Origin: Coenobita brevimanus
Lineage: Eukaryota > Arthropoda > Malacostraca > Decapoda > Coenobitidae
DNA: 64,000 nt
Direction: 5' to 3'
NCBI GenBank assembly: GCA_032717465.1
Contig: CM064712.1
Coordinates: 20,458,217 to 20,522,216, forward strand
In this document: piece after piece, positions 58,103-64,000 of the stretch
Layout: each line of letters opens with the position of its first letter
Numbering within the stretch: the first letter of the stretch is position 1
The notes under the pieces: model-generated
Databases searched by the model: none
What the model was told of the DNA's origin: nothing
The model's input: only the letters and a program-made list of their open reading frames with translations
Made by a program: the position numbers and the translations under genes

Positions 58103-58888
58103 TGTTACATAGCCTATGATTTCATCATCCTTTGTGTAATTTTAACGCACAGTTGCTGCATGTTTGATCACGAGCGTGTTCTGCCTCAGTCCCCCCCTTC
58201 TACCGTTATAGTAGAGTAAGTCGTTCTCTCTGTTATACTTTGCTGCGGGATTTTCAGCTCTCTGTCCCCATGGCTTCATTTGCGCGTCCTTCTTACAAGT
58301 TGTATCAGGCTCTGCTGGCCCCTATATAATGAGCTCAATCTCTGCATCATTGCCACTTAGATCTGCTCCTCATTTTGTTCACATCTCTGTCCTCCCCTGT
58401 ACAGATATTATTATTGTGAGTGCTCAAGAAATCTCCAAACATCTAGCAGCTGTGTGTAATTTGAGTATAACCGTTGTTGCACTTTGTTCTTGTACTGTAT
58501 AGCATAAGTTTAATTTGTAGGCCTAGTGAAGTTTGTAATTTATGTAGGGTTCTTTGTCAGTCATTTTTGATAATAGTTTGTATCTGTAATAATTTATCTG
58601 GCATTCACTGAGTATTATCTGGTATCTCATTTTATCAGGGCTGACTTAGATAAATTTACTCTTGCTAATTTCGTGTTAATAGAGGCTATTGCAGTTAACC
58701 ATACATTTAACCTGTTTATTTGCCATTACATTATCCTTATGAGTCCTGAATGTTTCGTTGTTAGTTTGAGCATTAAACTTTAACTTGTAATTTTTCCTAA
58801 CTCTTTTGTTTTGAACCTGGAACTCTACGGGACAGTAGTGACTCTTAGCATTCTCACTTAAAGTGTACATTATCTTTCTCTGTTCCCT

Positions 58889-58892
<4 letters not shown>
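58103..58892 (+). repeat. Right LTR (790 bp)
   Basis: Nearly identical to 52532-53318, with TATATAA at 58323-58329 and the terminal CCTAACA. Confidence 0.95.

Positions 58893-58938
<46 letters not shown>
58893..58938. repeat. (AT)n microsatellite
   Basis: Continuation of the AT tract interrupted by the LTR element. Confidence 0.95.
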
Positions 58939-58940
<2 letters not shown>

Positions 58941-59261
58941 TTAATTTCCCATACACTACATGTCTACGTTACAATTAAGAACGTATAAGTAACTTTTCTG
59001 AGACGTATCTGAGGTAAACGTCTGATATTAGTCTGTGTTACAATAGGGATGTTATAGATACTGAAGGGGGGGGAGTCATTATATAAGGTTACGTGTTTGT
59101 GATGCCTGTGTGCTTACATCAACCTTGCATGATCACTGAACTGACCATTTTTCATCATGTCTTGAACCATCACTTTAAAACTTGTTGCTACTTCGTGTGT
59201 TCCCCTGTCATAAAAACACATTCATTTAAAATCAAAGCAAATTATGTTACGACACTAAACG
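58939..59261. other. Unannotated spacer
   Basis: No gene recognised. Confidence 0.4.
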
Positions 59262-59430
59262 GCTACTAAGCCTCTCCCCAGCACTCCGCTACCCGCACTC
59301 CCATCCCTCCCAACACACAGCTACTCCCACTACCCCCTCATCCCTCAAGTCCCACCCCTCCCACCACACAGCTACCCCCACTACCCCCCAGTCCCTCACC
59401 TACCCCGCACGTCCCACCCTTCCTTTGCCC
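59262..59430 (+). repeat. C-rich degenerate repeat
   Basis: Units close to cccaccacacagctacccccactaccccc repeat about three times. Confidence 0.7.
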
Positions 59431-59509
59431 CCAACACTGTTACCAGGTCATATTATTTGCCGCTTCTGCTCCCTTCTTCGCGGTGTCCCGCGCGGAAATT
59501 TCTCCAACT

Positions 59510-59588
59510 GTACTTTGTGTCTACTGAGCTGGTAACACTGTGTGGGGAAGGAGTAGGAGTAGGTGGAACATAGTAGTGTGACGAGAAC
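59510..59588 (-). repeat. Interspersed repeat J, copy 2
   Basis: The reverse complement of 43668-43765: tgtgtctactgagctgg..ggagtaggagtaggtggaacatagtagtgtgac..aactgttaagtaga. Confidence 0.7.
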
Positions 59589-59589
59589 T

Positions 59590-59666
59590 GTTAAGTAGAT
59601 ACATCTACTATATATATATATATATAGATAGATAGCTAGATAGATAGATAGATAGATACCTAGATA

Positions 59667-59750
<84 letters not shown>
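59590..59750. repeat. (TA)n/(GATA)n tract
   Basis: AT repeats with an embedded GATA and GATACCTA stretch. Confidence 0.95.
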
Positions 59751-59753
<3 letters not shown>

Positions 59754-60475
59754 TTAGCTCTGATGATTGTCAGGCGTAATCAGATTTTTTTTTTTTCTTA
59801 TTAAGATGGGATGACGAAGAAAAGACAAATTTAGTATAAACTAGAAGCCATCCCGCGATGGGATCTCACCACCCGCGTAGCAGGAAAGTTTTTCCTCGTC
59901 ATATAATTTTGCATTTCCATTACTGCTTTGACGAAAATTCAGGATATGAAACACACACACACAATGCCAGCCAACCAACCTCACAGCTGAAAACTTTACC
60001 ACTCTGGTTGCTTCGCAACACGGGTGGTAAAAATTCCATACACCAGAGTGCAGGTGCGTTGGGTTGACTACTGTAAGAACCAAAGAGTCGCGTACTTAAA
60101 TCATAACCAAGGTTCATCGAAATAAAAATCAAGACTCAGTATTCATTGTGAGAATTAGCCAGTTTCCTTATGTAAGAAAATGTTAAATGAGTACAAGAGA
60201 TTTTATTTTACTGTATTTTATTTATTCTTATATTGATTGATTTATTGTTACTGTTACTTCCAGGCAGTTTTGTTGATGCACAGTCGACATCAAAAATTTT
60301 GTCGCCTCTTCTGCTTTTCTTTCTTTATGGACTCTAAAAATTAGTAGTAGTGAGTCCGCAGCAACTGACACTGATGAATTTATTTGGCCGGAGATTAATG
60401 TCATCAGTACCAGTTTCTGCAGATTTACCACTCTGATTTCGTGATTTCATGGAGAGAGAAGCAGAAGCGACAGGA

Positions 60476-60520
<45 letters not shown>

Positions 60521-62482
60521 GAAGGTAGGCAAACATTTTTCTTAAACCTGTGTCTCCAATTTGTCTTAAATTTTCTTCCTTGTGTGGTGTCCTTCCTCAC
60601 ACACTGGCCTTTAACTTTCCTCCTTAACTTCACTAGGTTTCATCGTCCAGCATCTTATCTCTAACTTTTGTCTCGAGATCTTCATTTCCTTGAAGCGTTC
60701 TCTTGGGTGTATTTCCCTGTCGTTCTCTCTCCCTCTTAACCCCTCGGCCTCTCTACTTTTTCATCTTGCAGGAATGAATATGATAACTCTGTCGTTGCAA
60801 TGGACGTGTTATAATACTTCAAGCTAACATAATGACAATCATTATCATCACAATCATCATCATTCCAACGACCACTTTGAAGTCACCGGCTGAGTGCGAG
60901 GGACTGATGTCGACAAATGCCAGTTTTGAGTTTGAGCCATGAAGTATCCTCTCATGTCCTGTACTTTCAGTGCTACAAGAGGCAGTCTCTATCCCCACTG
61001 GTAGAAGGAACAGTACGCATATTATAGGACTAAGTCATTTCAAGTCAAGGGAATTCAAAATCTTCTTTCGCTTCTCCTGAAAAATTAGGATATTGGACAA
61101 AGGGCCTTCTATCGGTTTAAGTCGCTGCCGAGAATTGTTAATTAGATAGAGAAGGTTGTTTGGTTGTATCATCGATGGGAGTGGCACCAGGAGAGAGAGT
61201 AATAATGAGGCATTGTAGATGTCAGTGTAGGCCTTCTCTGTCACACCTTCCTCCCTTGTATCGTAAGTGGAGGTGATGTACAGGCTGACTGGGATTGATT
61301 GAGTTTATTGAGAAACAGTTACTTGAATGAGAAAGTTGGACAGCGTGACGTGACCCACGTATTTTCAGTGGCAGTTTGCGCTTGCTGCCGTCCTCCTACT
61401 GTACTCTTTCTAAGCTCCCTGCTTCATTCTCTGCTGTCTCCTTCTCTTTCCTTCTGACTCCTACCTCTGCTTTCCTGACTATTATATTGCTGCTGAAACT
61501 TCCGGCGAACTAGCATGTGGGCGTAATGTGTGCTTATGTACATGTGTGTGTGTCTGCCACGCTTCTGGTACCTGATCAGAGGTGTTTGGCATATATGAGA
61601 TTCTTTGTTGTCTGGGCTGGGGAAGTGTTCTTTATCTCTTCCCGAAGAACTTACTGTAGACATAACTATCTGCCCATTACATATTGTGCTAATGTTACAT
61701 ATTTACAACTGTTCCATATAAATGCGTATAATTATTTTAATGGCTCTATATTACGCCGAACTTTCGAAACCACGACATTACAATCAACTCGTCAGATGAT
61801 TAAGTTATACAGTATATAGAGATATGCTATCTACCTATTTGTCAAACAAGTCATGTTAAAGTCACATGGTATTTATCATTTTACTGACAGGAGTCCACGT
61901 TACACTCCATTGGTGATGGAGTGGCAGCTGTAAAACTGCAATACATCCACACTCTCTCTCCCTATCGTAGACGGCAACGTTATTAACATTGATGGCAACG
62001 AGCTATCCATCGCCTCTCGATTTTATCAATAGCTGCCCACGTTAATCTCCACTTCCTGAGCTACTGTTATTTACAATAACAGCACTATCAACACTGGTGG
62101 CTGCTGGGATCTACGATACGCCTACGATACACCTACAATCTCTACCTAATTAACACCTCAGCTACGTCGATCGACATTTTTTGCACTCAGCCGGAGATTT
62201 ATTACTCTTATTACTAACAACACGTCGGTAGGATGCAGGAACAGGGAAGGCGAAGGAAATGAGATCTGTTAATAATGGGTTCTGTAAAATGAGCGATACA
62301 TCTGAGTCATGGCTTAGAATTTCTCAACCTGACCCGAATAACGCACTTCATTACTGGTCCGGTTGCTCTCCTAACACATAGGGAAGTAAGAATAAAATCC
62401 GATCCGAAATTGTTAAATAAGAAAAGTAAGGTTAAAACAGTGTGAAATAAGGTTAATATACTTACACAGTATATACATGTTT

Positions 62483-62486
<4 letters not shown>
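59751..62486. other. Long spacer without a recognised gene
   Basis: Contains oligo-T near 59786 and a (TC)n tract at about 60479-60518. Open frames up to about 100 codons (for example 59841-60083 minus, 61517-61819 plus) show no motif I can name. Nothing else stands out. Confidence 0.45.

Positions 62487-62557
<71 letters not shown>
62487..62557. repeat. (CA)n microsatellite
   Basis: About 70 bp of pure CA directly upstream of a SINE. Confidence 0.97.
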
Positions 62558-62559
<2 letters not shown>

Positions 62560-62815
62560 GTGCAGTGGTAACGCTCTCGCTTGCCAACTGGTGGACGAGA
62601 GTTCGTGCCTCGCTCAGGTTGCGAAAATGTTTCACTGACGAAGTGGGTGGTTACTGTCCCCCTTGAGCAAGGGGACGGGTGTGTGCGTGTGTGAAGGTCA
62701 CAGCCTTGCCCTTAGATCGGACTATATGAGCTCTCAGCTCCCTTCCGGGAGGGTAAAAGCTGACGATCACGACCATCAAGTGATCCTGACCGACCCGGTG
62801 AATTACAAATAGATA
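62558..62815 (+). mobile_element. tRNA-derived SINE
   Basis: Head with A box TGGTGCAGTGG (62558-62568) and B box AGTTCGTGCCT (62600-62610), 42 bp apart, followed by a body of about 200 bp including cttccgggagggtaaaagctgacgatcacgacc and an A-rich (ATAGATAAACAA) end. A degenerate (GTAG)n run follows to about 62870. The A box begins right at the end of a CA microsatellite, so a few 5' bases are missing or overwritten. Confidence 0.78.
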
Positions 62816-63047
62816 AACAAAGATAGGTAGACTGATAGGTAGGTACGTAGGTAGGTAGTTACGTCAGTAGGTAAATAGGAAAAAAGGCTGCACACAAAAA
62901 GCAGAAAGAAATAAACATAAGAGAAATTTCAAACACAAGTTATGAAATATAACAAGTTAGACCAACATACGAATCTGGACCTGAAGCGGTGGCGTCTTCG
63001 TCGTGGGTCTACCCCCCAGAGGCTGTCGAAGAGAAGAGGAGGACAGC

Positions 63048-63647
63048 ATGGGGGCCAAACCACCGCAAACCTCCCCGGCCCCTCACGGGGCTCGAGTACC
63101 TGGGAGTGGCTTCGGTCGCCCGGGCAAGTACCAAATCTCCCTACACAACACACACAACACCGTTTTATCTACACTGAGAAATGACTCCCCGGCTGTCATT
63201 TCTCGACGGCTTTTTCTAACCGGGGACATTGAGAGCAATCCAGGACCCACAACCAATACATATGTCCAGTATGCTCAAAACCTATCACGTCGAGCCGACA
63301 CACAAAGGGTTCAATTCAGTGCAATTCCTGCAAGAACTGGACCCATTACACCTGCACAACACTTGCATCCAGAAAACATTACACAAACACCTGGACCTGC
63401 TCCTTATGCTCCTTCCCCCCACCCATCAACCCCCCTTCCAATCCTACTCCTACTTCCTTCACACCTCCACAGCCAAACCCACCGACCCTTCCCACACCAT
63501 GCAGTCCCCCAACTCCTCCCATTCCAACCCATCCTAATCCACCTCAACCCTTACCTTCATCACAACCTCCTCCTACCCCCTCCCCTCCACCCACACCACC
63601 TCCCCCCTGTGCTGCAGCAGCCAACACACATCGCACACACAACATAA
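63048..63647 (+). pseudogene. N-terminal region with 2A-like peptide
   Basis: The frame is open from before 63003; the first ATG in it is 63048. Residues R-R-L-F-L-T-G-D-I-E-S-N-P-G-P end at 63248. The last eight (63225-63248) match the D-x-E-x-N-P-G-P consensus of 2A ribosome-skipping peptides, which are known from several APE-type non-LTR retrotransposons. If functional, translation would yield a short leader peptide of 67 residues or more and a separate downstream protein. The following 110 residues are Pro-rich low complexity. The frame stops at 63645, while the endonuclease continues in another frame, so at least one frameshift lies in the Pro-rich segment. Confidence 0.75.
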
Positions 63648-64000
63648 ACATCCTTCAGTTAAACATAAATGGCATAAACACCAAAATACATGAACTCACA
63701 CAATTCATCAAACAACAGAACATACACATTGCCATCTTACAAGAAACAAAACTACACAGAGCACAGAAAACACCGACATTTCACCACCATTCGACAAGAC
63801 CGGGCCGACGGCGGTGGCGGTGGACTCAGCACCCTGGTACACAAATCCATCAACTTTGCAGATACCAGTGCACACACAAAATCATTTCTCCCCCCACATG
63901 ACACCACAACAGAAATACAATCAATTAAAATACGCACTGGTAACAAATCACACATAACAATCGCTAACACATACATTCCCCCCAATTGTCCCCCACAGTA
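63632..64000 (+). pseudogene. APE endonuclease, N-terminal part
   Basis: Blocks I-L-Q-L-N-I-N-G-I (about 63647-63673) and I-A-I-L-Q-E-T-K-L (63731-63757) are the Asn and catalytic Glu motifs of APE endonucleases. After about 63765 the matching sequence (G-G-G-G-G-L-S-T-L-V-H-K, then I-A-N-T-Y-I-P-P) is in another frame. The window ends inside the domain. Confidence 0.8.

Larger units (their letters stand above)
62890..64000 (+). mobile_element. Non-LTR retrotransposon 5' part with 2A-like motif
   Basis: The 5' region of an APE-type element running off the window end: a leader, an N-terminal ORF with a 2A-like oligopeptide, a long Pro/His/Thr-rich stretch and the start of an endonuclease. It belongs to none of the other families in the window. 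The left boundary is approximate. Confidence 0.75.

Noticed and set aside
59841..60083. Minus-strand open frame of 80 codons
   Set aside because: No motif or family I can name, and an overlapping plus frame is equally long; left as spacer.

Overview
This is eukaryotic, animal-type DNA with no host gene, rRNA or functional tRNA that I can recognise. Nearly every coding signal is a retrotransposon or DNA-transposon protein, most carry stops or frameshifts, and the space between them is microsatellite: (AT)n, (GT)n, (GA)n, (AAT)n and (TATC)n tracts of 30 to over 300 bp. RTE-like, Jockey-like and CR1-like retrotransposons, tRNA-headed SINEs, a piggyBac, a Tc1, a mariner and dense dinucleotide repeats together suggest an arthropod, most likely a decapod crustacean such as a crab or shrimp. 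That taxonomic call is an inference from memory of similar repeats, not a search result.

Layout. 0-3 kb: an RTE-A fragment and a solo LTR (1621-2486) with a 4-bp target duplication. 3-6.3 kb: a piggyBac-type MITE split by an RTE-B insertion, then a long RTE-C copy. 6.8-9.7 kb: TGG-rich and purine-rich low-complexity DNA. 11-13.2 kb: two SINE types and a foldback MITE. 15.9-17.6 kb: a Tc1 transposon inside a minisatellite. 17.8-18.8 kb: the tail of a non-LTR element encoding RNase H. 19-20.1 kb: a 320-bp AT tract and a second SINE-F. 22.5-26.3 kb: RTE-B and Jockey-G1 copies. 27-28.4 kb: an intact MITE copy and foldback-MITE pieces. 28.9-37.8 kb: a CR1-like element split by a piggyBac transposon that itself holds an RTE-B, a deleted RTE-B derivative and half a SINE-F. 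39.3-45.3 kb: a 3'-UTR fragment, a deleted RTE-B derivative, RTE-C2, RTE-A2 and Jockey-G2. 45.5-48.9 kb: a mariner, a SINE and the longest RTE-B. 49-52.4 kb: a nearly full-length RTE-A. 52.5-58.9 kb: a complete LTR retrotransposon. 62.6 kb to the end: a SINE and the 5' part of a non-LTR element with a 2A-like peptide.

The most notable item is the LTR retrotransposon at 52532-58892. Its reverse transcriptase and integrase are of Ty3/gypsy type, but the integrase lies upstream of the reverse transcriptase (gag-PR-INT-RT-RH), the order normally seen in Ty1/copia and known in Ty3/gypsy from the Gmr1 group. Other points of interest are the 2A-like motif at 63225-63248, short derivatives that join the two ends of RTE-B, a piggyBac nested in a CR1-like reading frame with an exactly recoverable TTAA site, and hammerhead-ribozyme-like inverted repeats.

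There is no operon or host pathway here. The elements interact only as parasites of one another: autonomous families (RTE-A/B/C, Jockey-G, piggyBac) alongside short non-autonomous ones (SINEs, MITEs, deletion derivatives) that plausibly borrow their machinery.
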